From contig NC_054867.1 of assembly GCF_018320785.1 (NCBI RefSeq), positions 17,833,355-17,897,354 of the forward strand: 64,000 nucleotides of DNA. The letters run 5' to 3'. Position 1 is the stretch's first letter. Each line of letters begins with the position of its first letter. The notes beneath the pieces are model-generated. The model was not told the DNA's origin. It saw nothing but the letters and a program-made list of their open reading frames with translations, and made no database searches. Of the stretch, positions 37,601 to 53,309 are shown one piece after another. This DNA is from Cheilinus undulatus. Its lineage: Eukaryota; Chordata; Actinopteri; Labriformes; Labridae. The translations under genes were made by a program, and so were the position numbers.

Positions 37601-38567
37601 ACACCAACCCAGGTATGAAAAAGTTCTATTAAATTGGCATGATCATCTGTGCCAATTGCCATGCTTAAATCTAAAAGAATTAAAACTGCGCTCTCTCCTC
37701 TGTCAGCAGCTAAAAGAAGGTCGTTTGACACTTTGAGGAGAGTCGTTGTCCTGTGTTGTGCTTTAAAACCTGACTGAAATTTCTCAAAGATGTCATTTCA
37801 TTCATAAAATCTAAAATCTGGGTTAAAATACTTTCTCTAAAATGTTGAATAAATATGGGAGTTTAGAAATTGCCCTTCAATTACTAAGAACAGAAGGGTT
37901 AAGATTTGTTCAAAAAAATAAATAAATAAAGTGATTGCTAAAAACAACCACACAAACATCTAGCTCACCATCATCGTCATCACCGGTGTCATTGGAGCTG
38001 GCTTTTCCCTCATCCCTGGGCCGTGAGTGAGCTTGACAGCTTGGGCGCCGTGTTCGCTGCTCAATCCAGCCTCTGGCCCTCAAGGCAGCCCGGATAACTG
38101 GGTAAGGACCCTGGACAGAGAATATCTTGTGCATCTGAGAGAAAAAATAAAAAAGAGGAAGAGAAGAATTAATATCAATAGTCAATTTGCATAAATTTAT
38201 CCATATCTAGAAATGCTAACCTACTTTAACTGCTTTGTCAGCACGGGCTTTTGCTGTCCGCAGTCTCTCTGGGTTTAGAAGAGGCAGGCTGCCAAAACTG
38301 CACTGAACTTTACCCTCAGTAGACTTAGCTGAAACACACATATTTGAAAAGGCAGTTTTAGCTGTAAAATTCTTAAGAGACAATATTGAACAAGGAGATC
38401 CAAGCCAAACAGTTCTTATTCAGTATGTTTTTTTTAATCTTGCAGATATACCTACCAGTTTGTGGGTTTTCAGCTTTTTCTTTGTTGCACTGCTGAACCA
38501 TGGTTGTGACTGTCTGATCCTTGGTTTCTCTGGTTCCCTCTGCTTTAAAAGTAATTGCACTTGTCAT
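28625..38567 (-). CDS. ttll3: ttll3, tubulin monoglycylase, 13 coding exons, about 763 aa
   Basis: Tubulin tyrosine ligase-like enzyme that adds the first glycine to side chains of tubulin in cilia and axonemes (family knowledge). Exons, in order: 38456-38567, 38225-38328, 37969-38134, 36536-36591, 36329-36457, 36122-36236, 34192-34296, 33918-34110, 33671-33819, 33351-33594, 29563-29822, 29209-29384, 28625-29107. All phases match, and the total is 2292 nt. Landmarks: [20 protein letters not shown], an acidic stretch, [29 protein letters not shown] (ATP-grasp/TTL core), [50 protein letters not shown]. The last exon is a variable basic and proline-rich tail. TTLL8 is the alternative; the context and tail suit TTLL3. 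The start is uncertain: Met at 38567 follows an in-frame stop a few codons upstream, while Met23 (38501) has a perfect ACCATGG context. Four introns carry transposons. Confidence 0.93.
30609..31820 (-). mobile_element. Tc1-like transposon, full-length but inactivated (ttll3 intron)
   Basis: 1212 bp, flanked by TA on both sides, with ends that are inverted copies (TTGCCAAAAGTATTCGCC on the left; the right reversed reads TTGCAAAAAGTATTCACTC). The minus strand carries a broken transposase: an N-terminal helix-turn-helix part (31519-31770, with [16 protein letters not shown]), a middle part with [19 protein letters not shown] (31206-31406, first catalytic Asp), and a C-terminal part with [13 protein letters not shown] and [20 protein letters not shown] (30802-31125, second Asp and Glu). 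Frameshifts separate the parts. It lies in the intron between ttll3 exons 29563-29822 and 33351-33594. Confidence 0.9.
31951..32915 (-). mobile_element. second, different Tc1-like element, degenerate (same ttll3 intron)
   Basis: Flanked by TA and starting and ending with CAGTGCC when read inward. The minus strand reads as a decayed Tc1 transposase C-terminus ([10 protein letters not shown]-like near 32170-32190, then [15 protein letters not shown] near 31990-32030). The two terminal repeats no longer match well beyond the first bases, which implies an internal or terminal deletion. It sits 130 bp from the preceding Tc1-like element. Confidence 0.75.
34394..36078 (+). mobile_element. Tc1/mariner-like element interrupted by another repeat (ttll3 intron)
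   Basis: Left end 'ttccaaaaaagttaggac' and right end (reversed) are inverted copies, both with AGTGTAAA and AAATC blocks. The plus strand has decayed transposase coding: a [17 protein letters not shown] segment near 34760-34810, SRRQGQ-like near 34870, RWTGL and LWSHKS (the usual WSDES region) near 35465-35500, KEEKDHPDC and VLEAMA near 35535-35625, and RMGKNSLYN near 35780. Between about 34970 and 35440 an unrelated repeat is inserted. The element fills most of the 1.8-kb intron between exons 34192-34296 and 36122-36236. Confidence 0.7.
34973..35441 (-). repeat. RecQ-like ORF repeat, copy B, nested inside the Tc1-like element
   Basis: Reverse-strand match to the repeat at 5241-5510. The minus strand keeps a frame of 78 codons (35196-35432) ending with the same LTCL-stop as copy A and containing [21 protein letters not shown] near-perfect hairpin with 14-base arms (CCAGATGGATGTGT) and a TTC loop lies at 34980-35010. 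The insert is bounded by CTAACC at both ends (34967-34972 and 35436-35441), a possible target duplication. Class unknown. Confidence 0.6.
36645..37900 (-). mobile_element. L2/Rex1-like LINE reverse transcriptase fragment (ttll3 intron)
   Basis: The minus strand reads, with frame breaks, as a non-LTR reverse transcriptase: LDLS.A and D-H--LIE (about 37610-37700), a GVPQGS-like CGVPQGSI block (about 37485-37510), a Y/F-ADD block (about 37400-37420), then [40 protein letters not shown] and CNSL (about 37020-37190). That order matches L2/Rex1-type LINEs. No intact ORF. Limits approximate. Confidence 0.75.
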
Positions 38568-40215
38568 ACAAAGAGAATTTTAGCATGGCAGGCATAAGTT
38601 AGTTTGGAAATTGAACCAGAAGCCTATCCTGAAAGCTACACATATTTAGCATGGTCACTCTGAAATTAACACAACACTTAGGAGTCCAGTAAGAAGGAAG
38701 TGAAGAAGAACCTTAATCAGATGGATGAGATACAAACAAATAAGGCTATTTTGCAACATAAGATAGCTTACATCCATAATGTATCTATGTTAAACATATT
38801 CACAAATGTGCTCATGAACATGCTCATAAATTATTGAACAATGGGACTGCTCAGCATATGCATGTAATAAGTATACAGGCACACCAGAGTGACAGCGCAA
38901 AAGGCTGGCTTAAGCTTAAAGCTTAACATCCCCAGCCCAAACAAAAAAGAGCAAAGTCATTAAACTTTAATACATGGCCCATGAATTCAAACATTTAGCC
39001 ATCTGTGCTGAATGAGACCTCATGATTAATTCAGCACATGTGATCTATAAGTCTGCTTGGTGTATGTAGACCTTCAGAGGTGTGAAGACTTAGTCAGCAA
39101 TTACCCATCATTTTTCAGTTTAGGAATTAGTTTTACAGCAGAAATACCTCAAGACAATTCAAAACAGTTCAGGAGTAGCCTAGGTGGTGTCTAGTGTTGA
39201 GGAATATAATAATTGTGTGGTCAGCGCACAAAAATATCCTTTTAATCCTAGGTCAGGCGGTACACAAGTCAAAGCAAACACATTTCAACAAGCAGTGTTC
39301 TTCAGCATTGTGAACAAAGAGTGGTAGAACTCCTCATATATGGAGGCTTGTCGAGTGTTGCAGGTAAAACCTTTTCAATAAGACATATACCGCTTCCTTC
39401 CTACATAAACACATAGATAGAATATTACATAAATAATAGAAATCTATCAAAATAGACAGTGACAGTGTTTAATTTTCTGTTTCTGTCTCTCACCCCAGTC
39501 TGGGCATGAAGTGCAGCGTCTATCAATAGCCTGATGTCTCTCCTGGCCCTGCTGGGTGCACTGTCTGGATCTGGAGAACTCCATATGGACATCAGCCCTC
39601 ATTCTTCAGGAGAATCTTTCCTCTGCTCAGCCTCATGGTTTGGTCAGACCTTCAGAGGACACAAACACTGATCATGTAGCTTTAATGATTAAACTCTGTA
39701 GACAACTGCAAGTGCCATGCATCTCTATGTCTGAAGCCTCTCCCCAAGTGCACTGGACTATAAAGTGGGTCAAGTTGCTTTGAAGGAGACAGCTTGGCTA
39801 CACAACGTAGGTTTAGAGTTAACTCCACATGCAGAACATGTCATAAGACTGATTTGACAAAAACAAGATAGGCCAATAATTTCATGAGAAAGAAATTTAT
39901 ATAGCCTATCCTCAAAATCAGCCTTAAGAAAACACACCCACAAAATTAAATAGGTACATTTTGCCATAAAATCACAAATTAGCCCACTGTCTTCTTTCTT
40001 AAAGGTATGCTACAGCCCTCACTTTTCAATAACCTACTTTTCAAAACACAGAGGAAAAGTTTCTTACTATACATCATCAAATACTGTCGCCACTAACGTG
40101 ATATTATTCTAGCAAGATTTCCTGTTATTGGCCATTGTTGAGTGTTTGTAGGCTTCTTACCTGGTGAGGAACCACAGGTGTAGTTAACTCCGGTGGCGGT
40201 TGTGTTTCACAAGGG
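38568..40215 (-). promoter_or_regulatory. ttll3 5' region with a putative non-coding first exon
   Basis: On the minus strand a strong donor, TCCTCACCAG/GTAAGAAG, ends a GC-richer stretch at 40161, which suggests a 5' UTR exon just above it (about 40161-40215) and a 1.6-kb first intron. A second possible donor (GTGAGAG near 39490) may mark an alternative exon. I found no ATG in either that joins in frame to the 38567 exon, so the coding start is kept there. Confidence 0.35.
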
Positions 40216-40934
40216 GGATTCACGGTGTGCCCGTCTTACGACCTGTTTATTGTTACTATGGTAACCCTTGATTGTCCTGACGCTGACATCAACAGACAGG
40301 TGCTTTAAATCTCCTTACACCAACCAAACATTAGAATATTATCACAAAGGCGTTTTTTTTAGTTTTTTAATGAATAAAATTCAGGTAGTTAGCAAGGTAG
40401 CAAGGTCATGTCCTCATTTGGTGCCAGTAAAAAACGTCCTACTTTTCTTCCTTATTTTAGAACTCCCTATTTTGGATTGTTCAGCCGTTATTCCATACAC
40501 GACTTGCCCATTAATTCTTATTTTCTAAACTTTATCTGCCGTTCTTATATTTCTGTCATATTCAAAAAAAGGGTTAATACTGAGGGAGTTTACCATGAAT
40601 TTTATAAATAATTTTTCATTTTCGCAGTAAAAACAAGCAGACCATGTATTTCTTTCTACCATTCCCCAAATGCCTGTTCTTTTAAGAATTTCTCTCTCCT
40701 CTATCGCCATCTTGGCAGGGAGGAGACTGACGTTGTTTTTTTTCCCGCCCTGTATTGTGATTGGGTGTTGTCTGTACGTCAACGTCTTACGTGTGCATTA
40801 GCCCCAGACTATGCCCAGGCAAATCTCCGTCATAATTTGAGGAGGACTTGAACAGACGTCGAAAAGAAGACTCCTAACGTAACCATAGTTAGCAGGACTA
40901 CTTCACGGCGTACTTGTACTTACTCTCGTATCAG
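40216..40934 (+). promoter_or_regulatory. intergenic promoter region and non-coding first exon of hmces
   Basis: A clean donor (CGTATCAG/GTAAGT, exon end 40934) lies 0.2 kb before the hmces coding exon and probably ends its 5' UTR exon (starting near 40830-40860). An inverted CCAAT box (ATTGG) at about 40760 and CGTCA motifs lie just upstream. The head-to-head arrangement with ttll3 suggests a shared, perhaps bidirectional, promoter zone. Confidence 0.4.
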
Positions 40935-41133
40935 GTAAGTTAAAGTTCAGTTTTATTTATTTTATTGGTGCCATTACATCCTGATACTATAAATGTTGAT
41001 CCTGGGCTTCCGCAAGCTTCTTTTTTTTTAACTTACGCAAGCTAGCATGCTAACGCTGTAAAGTAAGTCAACGTTGACATTTATAAACTTGTGTTTAACT
41101 TGCTTCTCCCTAGAATTTGGGTTCGACTGTACC

Positions 41134-43073
41134 ATGTGTGGAAGAACTGCATGCACTCTTGCACCTGACGAGGTGAGCCGTGCCTCTTCTTACAGAAACC
41201 GAGGGGGGCGGCGGAGACAGCCCCGCTGGAGGGATGGAGATGCTGACAAATACCGACCCTCTTACAACAAGAGCCCACAGTCTATGAGTCCCGTCCTGCT
41301 GTCTCGGAGACATTTTGATAAGGTATAAAAGCACACCTTTACTTATCTGAGTAAAGATTTGGAGGGGAAGGCGCCAAAAAGAGATTATTGTAGGGGTTAG
41401 GTAATTGACACACAAAGTATTTGAGAACGTAACGGTGTAAAGGAGTCTTTAGTAGTTGAATTGTGCTCTATAGTTTTCAGTTTTGTATGGACACATGAAA
41501 ATGTACTAACAATTCAAGAGCGCCACATATAAGGGACTAAGGGGAAGACTAAACCACAGACACGTGATAAAAGCGACTCTGCCTCAGTCAAACATACAGT
41601 CATTTGTTATTTCCTAAGTGTTTAATGTTGTATCAGTGTAAATGCTCTTACCTCATACTGTTTAATATTTTTTAAGGATGCTCCTGCGGATGAATGTGTG
41701 CTGGCCTCAATGCGATGGGGTCTTGTACCTTCCTGGTTTAAGGAGGACAACCCTAACAAGATGCAATACAGCACCAGCAACTGTCGCAGCGAGAACATAC
41801 TGCAGAAGAAAACTTACAAGGTGCATATAGTTTAAAATACATTGAAGCCTTAGTAAATCTCTGTGTTCTTTCACTGGAGTGTTTAACCCCTGCTGTCTTC
41901 CTAAAGGACCCCATGATAAAAGGCCAGCGCTGTGTCATCCTAGCTGATGGGTTTTATGAGTGGCAGAGGCAGGAAAAAGGCAAGCAGCCTTTCTTCATCT
42001 ACTTTCCTCAGACTCAGGAGAAAACCAAGGCTCAGGATGACACCACCTCAAAGGTTAGCAAAGGAGACAGTTCAGAGATGGTTAGTTGTATTGAGTTTTC
42101 AAAAGCACTATGAGCATGTGCTTTCATCTTGTGCAGCAGTAGAAAGAATGCAGCTGTGGCGGAAATTACCATGGTTGAGAACATCCCTTTGGGGAAAGGA
42201 GAAAAGCAGAACTGTGCATGTGTTCACCAAGTGTTTCCTTTGCATTCAAAATTTCAGACAGTATACAGACTTGATTTCGTTTGATGTTAGTACCAGGCTT
42301 AAGAGTAAAAAATGGCAAGCATAGCAACAAATCTCACGTCACAAAATTGTCCCCTCTGTTTTGTTATGGCTCTCGTGCAGGGAGATGATGCACAAGGTGA
42401 GTGGACTGGATGGAAACTGCTGACGATGGCTGGAGTGTTTGACTGCTGGACACCTCCAGGAAGTGGAGAACCACTTTACACGTACAGTGTAATCACTGTG
42501 AAAGCTTCTCCAAATCTGGAAAATATCCATCACAGGTAGGATAGTTAGAGGGTTACATGCCTTTTTTTCTTTCTATTTGAGTCGATATGGAACGCTAAAT
42601 TAACATATTCTTGTGTTGTTAGGATGCCAGCAATCCTGGATGGAGAGGAAGAAGTGAGACGATGGCTTGATTTTGGCGAGGTGAAGTCTCTGGATGCTTT
42701 GAAGTTGCTTGAGCCTAAAAATGTCTTGACTTTTCATCCTGTATCTTCAGTGGTAAACAACTCGCGCAACAACTCTCCAGAGTGTCTCCAGCCTGTGGAT
42801 CTTAACAGCAAAAAGGTGCCGAATTTCTGCTTTCATTCAAAAGTAATTATTTTGTAAATTTTGAGGTTTAAACTGACATCTCTGTTCCTTATACCTCAGG
42901 AGCCCAAACCCACAGCTGGCAGTAAGATGATGACCAGCTGGCTGAAGAGCGGTGCACCTTCAAAGAGGAAGGAGCCCGACGTGCGTGAGAGTACGGAGGA
43001 TAAAGCAAGCAAGCCTAAAGGAGGGCTTCAGCAGTGGCTTCAGGGAGCCAATAAGAAGCAGAGAATCAAATGA
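41134..43073 (+). CDS. hmces: hmces, abasic-site SRAP protein, 6 coding exons, about 342 aa
   Basis: SRAP-domain protein that covalently traps abasic sites in single-stranded DNA through Cys2 at replication forks. Coding exons: 41134-41322, 41677-41820, 41907-42080 (or 42053), 42381-42535, 42623-42815, 42900-43073. The start MCGRTACTL puts the catalytic cysteine at position 2 once Met is removed. Asn98 lies in YSTSNCRSE, Glu129 in ADGFYEWQ and His219/220 in the ENIHHRMPAIL motif; these are the known active-site positions. Later blocks are WLDFGEV and [10 protein letters not shown]. The C-terminal tail carries two tryptophan segments (TSWLKS, QQWLQG), suggestive of PCNA-type contacts. Exon 3 has two in-frame donors, GTTAGC at 42054 and GTTAGT at 42081, giving 333 or 342 residues; the shorter form matches the human spacing better. 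The gene faces rab7a tail to tail. Confidence 0.96.
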
Positions 43074-43208
43074 AGAGTCAAAGCTTGGACTAAAACTCTG
43101 CTGTTTAAAAAAAAAAAAAAAAGACACCTAGGTCTTGTTCTTCCTCGATAACTTCACAAACATAAAAATGTTTTCGGGTTTTTTGTTGTTGTAAACCTTT
43201 TTAATGTA

Positions 43209-43272
43209 AATAAAATATGCCACACCATCTGTATATCATTTCAAAATGTTATCAACGAATGGTAGAAATAAA
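43209..43272 (+). terminator. poly(A) signals of hmces
   Basis: AATAAA at 43209-43214 and again at 43267-43272, 136 and 194 bp after the hmces stop codon. Confidence 0.6.
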
Positions 43273-43282
43273 CACAGGATGC

Positions 43283-43301
43283 TTTATTCAAGATTTTTAT
43301 T
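43283..43301 (-). terminator. poly(A) signals of rab7a
   Basis: TTTATT at 43283-43288 and 43296-43301 reads as AATAAA on the minus strand and would end a rab7a 3' UTR of about 1.5 kb, a length like that of mammalian RAB7A. They lie only 10 bp from the last hmces signal. Confidence 0.5.
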
Positions 43302-44776
43302 ACCCTTATTACTTGAAACGCAAAGACATTTTGAAACAATGTAGATGCTATGCATTTATCATATTAATATTATAATAATGATGAATGCAATTACTTCCCC
43401 CTACATTTTTTCTATTTTCAGAGTTACAGTATGTTTGCTATCTTGTAGTCTATAATGCATTTCAAAGTTTAAACATAATATGAACAGTTAAAGATCTGAT
43501 CGGTTAAAAGAAATGTCAAGCACTTAAATTGTTTGCCAACACGAACAACTGGCATAGTCAGATATGGAGATTTACAACATAACGTTTTGCCTTCCCCACA
43601 CAATGATTGAGAGGTTTGCAAATATACAAAGTCTTGCAATAGTTGACAGTAAAAAGAAATGTACTAGCTAATAGTACGCAGTTATGAATGATATTTATAC
43701 TTGAGAAAAATCTCTCTTCTCCAGGACTTTCAGGTAGAATGACATGCTGTCTTGATTTGGTTCCTTCCCATGTCAGATGTGGTACCAAGAATAACTGATT
43801 ACAAGACAAACCTCGGTATCCCCGGTAGAGAAACAGCACTAACATGAGGGAGCTGTCTGGATCCTAGCAATGCCCCCGACCTGAGCTACAACTGTAGTTA
43901 TTGTGGCTCTAACATGAGATGTCTGAACAAGTCTATAGTAATTGTCAATGACAGCAAAGTGCCCAAAAAAAAAAAAAAAATTACACACTAGTCTGTCGGA
44001 CATGATGGATCTGGATTCTCTTTTCTGTGCCAATTATCAAGAATCAGCAGGCAGCAAATAAACGCGATCCACACATGCACCTTCACTTTTTCCAATCCTT
44101 CACTACATCAGTTCTGACTCCCTTTTCAGGTATCAGAGGTTGTACAAGATAAAGTGAAACAAAGTGTGTCAATGATTGAAACAAATTTAAGCCACAACAC
44201 AAATGGGTAAAATGGGCGGAGCAGTGTTTCCTCTATTCATGCAGCAGTGGCAGGCTGTGAAAGTAAGAAAAACAACCACCACTGCTAAAGAAACTGGTTT
44301 AAACAAAAAAAAAAAAAAACTATATTTTTTTTAACTTTACTCATCAACACATACATGTATAGAGATAATGCTTCAATTTACCACTTAAAGTATCCAAGTA
44401 AAAGCAGTTAGAACCAAAACTGGGCTTGGAAGCAGCGATAAACATGGAACTGAAAATGAGATGAGCCCAAACCACCACCGCCATGAAAAACTACGTGGTG
44501 AAAACACCGGGAAGTAAAGAGCATCATACAAGTAAATTCCATAATGTTTCTTGGGTGTTCTTTGGGCTAAGAGACTCATCTTTTTATAGAAAATGTGTGT
44601 TTCTGTGTACATAAGGAGGTGAGTGCAGCATGTTTGTGTGTAGTAGTATACTCTATGAGTGGGATGCTGCTTGTATGTTGGGGATTAACACAGTGGGCCA
44701 TGGGAAAAGGGGATATATAGACAAGGCAAGACAGGGTAGTGAGGGCAGTGACGACCCCAGAAGATCTTCAAAGTCC

Positions 44777-48856
<4,080 letters not shown>

Positions 48857-51480
48857 TATGCCACAGCTGTAAAGACAAACAGTTACATTACAGAGAGAAG
48901 AATGCTCTTAAATTAAGCACAACAATGCTGGAATTACTCAGACAAGGTAGATACTGCTATGTTCTTGAGATAGCCCCTTGATATGGGCACCAGTTTCAAC
49001 AGTAGATATGACTGAGGCTTAAACACACTGAAAAGAAATTTGCGAGTCATAAGACTGAAAGCATAGGCTTCTCTGGTACTTGAGTTCCTTTCAATTTACA
49101 TACAAGACAAATTCAATCAAGGGAATATGCTGGAACTGTACTGTACAATACCTACAGTAAAATACAATTCATAAAATGACAATTAAAAAATGACAAAGTT
49201 GCTTTTTTTAAGATTTTGATAGGATGTATGCAAGAGAGAACATGCAAGTTTGTTTTATTAGAATAATATTACATAGGTATTTATGTCAGTTGAGGTCTAA
49301 ACTAGCAGTGTGTTGAGATTTTTAATACATTTTTTCCAAAATGACATTTTGTCCACAATATCTTGATTTTTTTTTAAACTCAGCCAGACACAAGAAGTGT
49401 CTTCAATTTCTATTTTATTCAGTAAAGATGACAAGATGACAAGTTTTGAGTTACCTAATTCTGGTGTTGAATGATTATATTTAGTAACAGAAAATTATTT
49501 GCACTCATCTTTTATATCTTTCTCTCATCTAAAGTATACGAAAACTATCTTTTAAATAAATTAGTTATTACTACATATAGATTGGCTCTTTTTTAACAAA
49601 TAAGCAAAATACAATTAAAAGAGGATACTGTATTTTTGTAAAATAAACAAAATCATCATCTGATAGAGTTGATAAGGACATGCCGGAGCTGACAACAGGG
49701 ATAAAAAGTAATAGCTTCAACTAGCTTTTTCACCCAGATAATTACCATAAAAGACTAAAAATAAGGAAAAATAATGATAATAACAGGTGAAACATAGCTC
49801 TCTACATGCACTGATTCATATGTAACTATTTGAATATTGTAATCTTAAAAAGTGAGAAAATTCTTACTCATAGATATATTCATATAGAATTATATATAGC
49901 CTACATGCTCCAGTTTTGGATTGTGACTCTTCAAAAGGTATTTTTTCAACAGTGTGGCTCTTTCGTTGACCAGGCCAGTACCACTGCATTAAAACACATT
50001 ATCTATTACATTGGGAAGAAGAAAAAAATGTTAACAAGAGTTCATCACTGTCAAATCCTCTCTCATCTTAAATCACAATTTAATGTAATATGTCAAAATC
50101 TTATAGTTACTAATTAAGTCTATTACATGTTGCTCAGATTTGTAGTAATCAATTCTCTGCATTTTGAGAAATTTTACATGAAATTCATCCAATCAAACAT
50201 CATCACCTTTCTCAGTCATCGCCAGGATTTCTGACCTTGGCTACCTGTGCTTGTAATAATAAACCAACTCATACAGTTGCTCTGACCAAAGTCCGCTCAC
50301 AGTGTTACCAGTGGATTTTAAATCATGATTCTGTTCAGGTTAGACCTTGGATGAAGTACTGTTGGATAAAAGGATTAGTCATAGGTTCTGTCCAAACATT
50401 GACAAACAGCTTCAGCCTCCAAAAGTGACTAAAACCTACTGCATGAATCCATCAGTGCTTTTATGAAGCAAAACTAGCATAAAGCTATCGGTGCGGCTCC
50501 CATAATCTGCACCCCATGACACTGTGTCAGGGACTGATCACATGGTGTTAAAACACAGGACTAACGGAACCATGACTTGGCAGCATGATTAGCACAGCAA
50601 ATGCAAGAGTTGGATTCAATAATCACACTAATGCAAACAATATTATAATCAACCTGATCGTACAGGGTTAAAAATATGTCCACTTTTTATACTGTGACTG
50701 GGTCAAGTCTTTCTATTTTGTCTAACGATCGCAAAGACATGAAAATAGATGCAAAGGGTTAGCTAGGTAGAGCGAGGTTAATATTTAAAGATGAATTTTT
50801 ATAAGGCTAGGCAAACGAAGTCGGTGTAAAATACACTTGGACGCCATTTATTTATCCAATACATATACATAATCAATCTCAGCTAAGGCTGGACAATTTA
50901 GATGCCGCATACAACAACGACTACCAGGGAACTGACACTTCTAAATTTTAGCTAACGTTTAGTCAGCTGAGAAAGGTTGATCAAAAATGTAATTAGGTTA
51001 CGACAGCTAGTTCGTTAACTCATATCATAAGAAAGCATGTAACTAAAAAAGCACAAACAAACCTGGGCAGTGATCCTGTGATGAAAATAAAATATCAAAA
51101 GTGGACTTTTCCTTTGCCTCGGCTGGAAGCGTTAGCTAACGCGCAGGCTAGCTAACAGGCTAACAGCTCTACAAATGTCTGCCGTAAGAAAACAACACGT
51201 TAAGAGCGTCGACAGCTAAGAAATCTTCAATAGCTAGCCGGCAGATAGCTCTGCTTAACAAAATAAACACTGCCACTTCAGATGTAGCTCTCCTTCAGTG
51301 GAAAATGAGCGATTTAATGCAATGGTCTGTTTCGTTCTGTTCCCGTTGACGCTCGCTTTTCCTGTCAAGCTAACGTGCTAGCTGCTAGCCGAACCGTGCT
51401 CACTTCCTCCAAAACAAGCCCTGTCGATGACGGCTGACGTCATACGCTGGTCACGCCTTGTTCCATTGGACCCGAGTAGC
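48857..51480 (-). promoter_or_regulatory. rab7a first intron, non-coding exon and promoter region
   Basis: A donor on the minus strand (CTGCCCAG/GTTTG, exon end 51063) and the GC-richer, CpG-containing 51100-51480 suggest that the 5' UTR exon and promoter lie there. An intron of about 2.2 kb then runs to the acceptor at 48867. The intron is AT-rich and I see no other gene in it. Confidence 0.45.
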
Positions 51481-53034
51481 ATCAACAACACTAATTTCAC
51501 AATCACAATATGGATTGAAAATTATAGAGCAGATTCATTTCATGATCATCGATTAGACATGACAAGCTCTCAAGTGTCTTGAGACCCCCAAGGGGGTCCT
51601 GACCACGCTGATTTAGTTCATAAAATGCAGAAATTCTTCAGTTTGTATCAACCTACATTTAAACATTTGGTAAGAATACGATTTGAAACAAATCCTATTA
51701 ATCCTACCTATGTGTCTCATTTCCCCCCTTTTTTATCACTTTGATAGGCCAAAGACTATCTGTGAGATTAAAGATGAGTAAAATTAAATTATATCATTAG
51801 AAAAAATAAATAAATAAATAAATAAATACCAGTTGATTTTCAATAAATTTGGCTGAGTTGATCCAGCCTCTGCTGTTAACACCATAAGTGATCTTTAGCT
51901 GGAAAAGGTGGTGACAATGGTCTAAGCTGAAGTTGTACTTCTGCCCACAGAGGTATTCAGACATTCTGGAGAGTTAATGAATTCACCTGGCTATAAGTAC
52001 AGATATGAAACGGGAGCCCCCAGACATCAGACACAAATGTGAACTGTTGCAGCTTTGGAACAGGCTTGTAAAGATGTCTGATCAGAGACTCATTAAAAAG
52101 ATGTTTAATTGGGATATTTTACATTGTCATCCCTTGGCCAGCGAGTTGAAGTCATTGTTCTATGCTAGTTACATGTCATTCATTTTTCAAAATAAGTTAA
52201 TTTGGGACAGTCAGGAAATTAAGAGTACTATGTTTTTCTAAATATGAACAAAAATGTTTTGTTGATGTATGGTGCAAACCAAAACAACAAACACATTGTC
52301 TTATAAATCCTGAGTGCTATGTTAACAATAATCTTACAAGAAGAAAATGATCATGCACAGTTACTTTACTTTAAGAGGCACTGGCAGGTTTAATGCCACC
52401 TTAGAAGAGGACAGTGTGTTTGTTTTGTGACTTGGGAAACCAAGAACAAGATTCATTCTCTGTTTTACTGTCCAATTTACAATAATTTACCTTTTAGGGA
52501 AAGGTCTTTGATTAATGCTGACTTTTTTTGTTGCATGATTATGAAAAACTTGAGCTTTGCTTCAGAAAAGGAACCTTTTTTGTAGCAGATCAAAACTGCA
52601 AAGCCTAGGTGAAAATGCAGCATATTTTGTTTCTTAATGAGCTAGGAAAAGATTTCGGCAACTTTAAAATTTCTAGGAATTAATTGATTGTTTTTTAAAC
52701 ACTGCTGTGGTGTTGGCTGGATACTTTTAGGTCACAACAAATAAATGAAGTACAATCAATCAATCAATGAAATCCCTTGATGCAATCTACAGCAGCCAAT
52801 CTATTACCAGTGTCCCAAAATGCAGGCTGAAAATAAGAACACAGAAAGGGGGACAGAGGCTGAGTGGCAATTATATTATGTTTTCATATGCCATAAAGTC
52901 ATGCTTTTATCTATGTATATCAATACTGATTGTGTGTCTTCAATTGGAAAGACATCTTTAATTATCCAAACTGGTAAGCCTTGTCTGTACTGATTCAGAA
53001 GCAGTTATCATTCTGATTAAAAGCCACCAGAGAC
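51481..53034. other. intergenic, no gene recognised
   Basis: Contains a short (ATAA)n tract near 51808-51830 and a CAAT-type tract near 52757-52767. No coding exon seen. Confidence 0.5.
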
Positions 53035-53108
53035 TGCTGAAACCCGAGATCAAACCAGGGACCTTTAGATTTTTCAGTCTAACGCTCTCCCAACTGAGCT
53101 ATTTTGTC
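53035..53108 (-). pseudogene. decayed tRNA-Phe copy
   Basis: 74-nt relative of the intact tRNA-Phe at 53936. The 5' acceptor strand (GACAAAA) pairs at only four of seven positions with the 3' strand. The anticodon loop has an extra base and a substitution (TGAAAAATC against TGAAGATC). Flanks on both sides resemble those of the intact gene, so it arose by local duplication and then decayed. Confidence 0.75.
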
Positions 53109-53309
53109 CTAAAAAGCATGAAAATCACTCAAAAAATATTATTATAAATAATTTTATGCCATATTTCATCATTCATTACAGGATAAACTTACTCCAGCAG
53201 ATCATGGTATATAAGGACTTCAGTTTTATTGTCAGTACAAAATTGAGACACAAAACTTTACAGCTGTCATCTTCTTATACTGTATATTAAAGCCAATTAA
53301 CATAATTAC

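Noticed and set aside
51808-51830. CRISPR-like or structured repeat array
   Set aside because: It is a plain (ATAA)n microsatellite; no spacer pattern occurs anywhere in the window.
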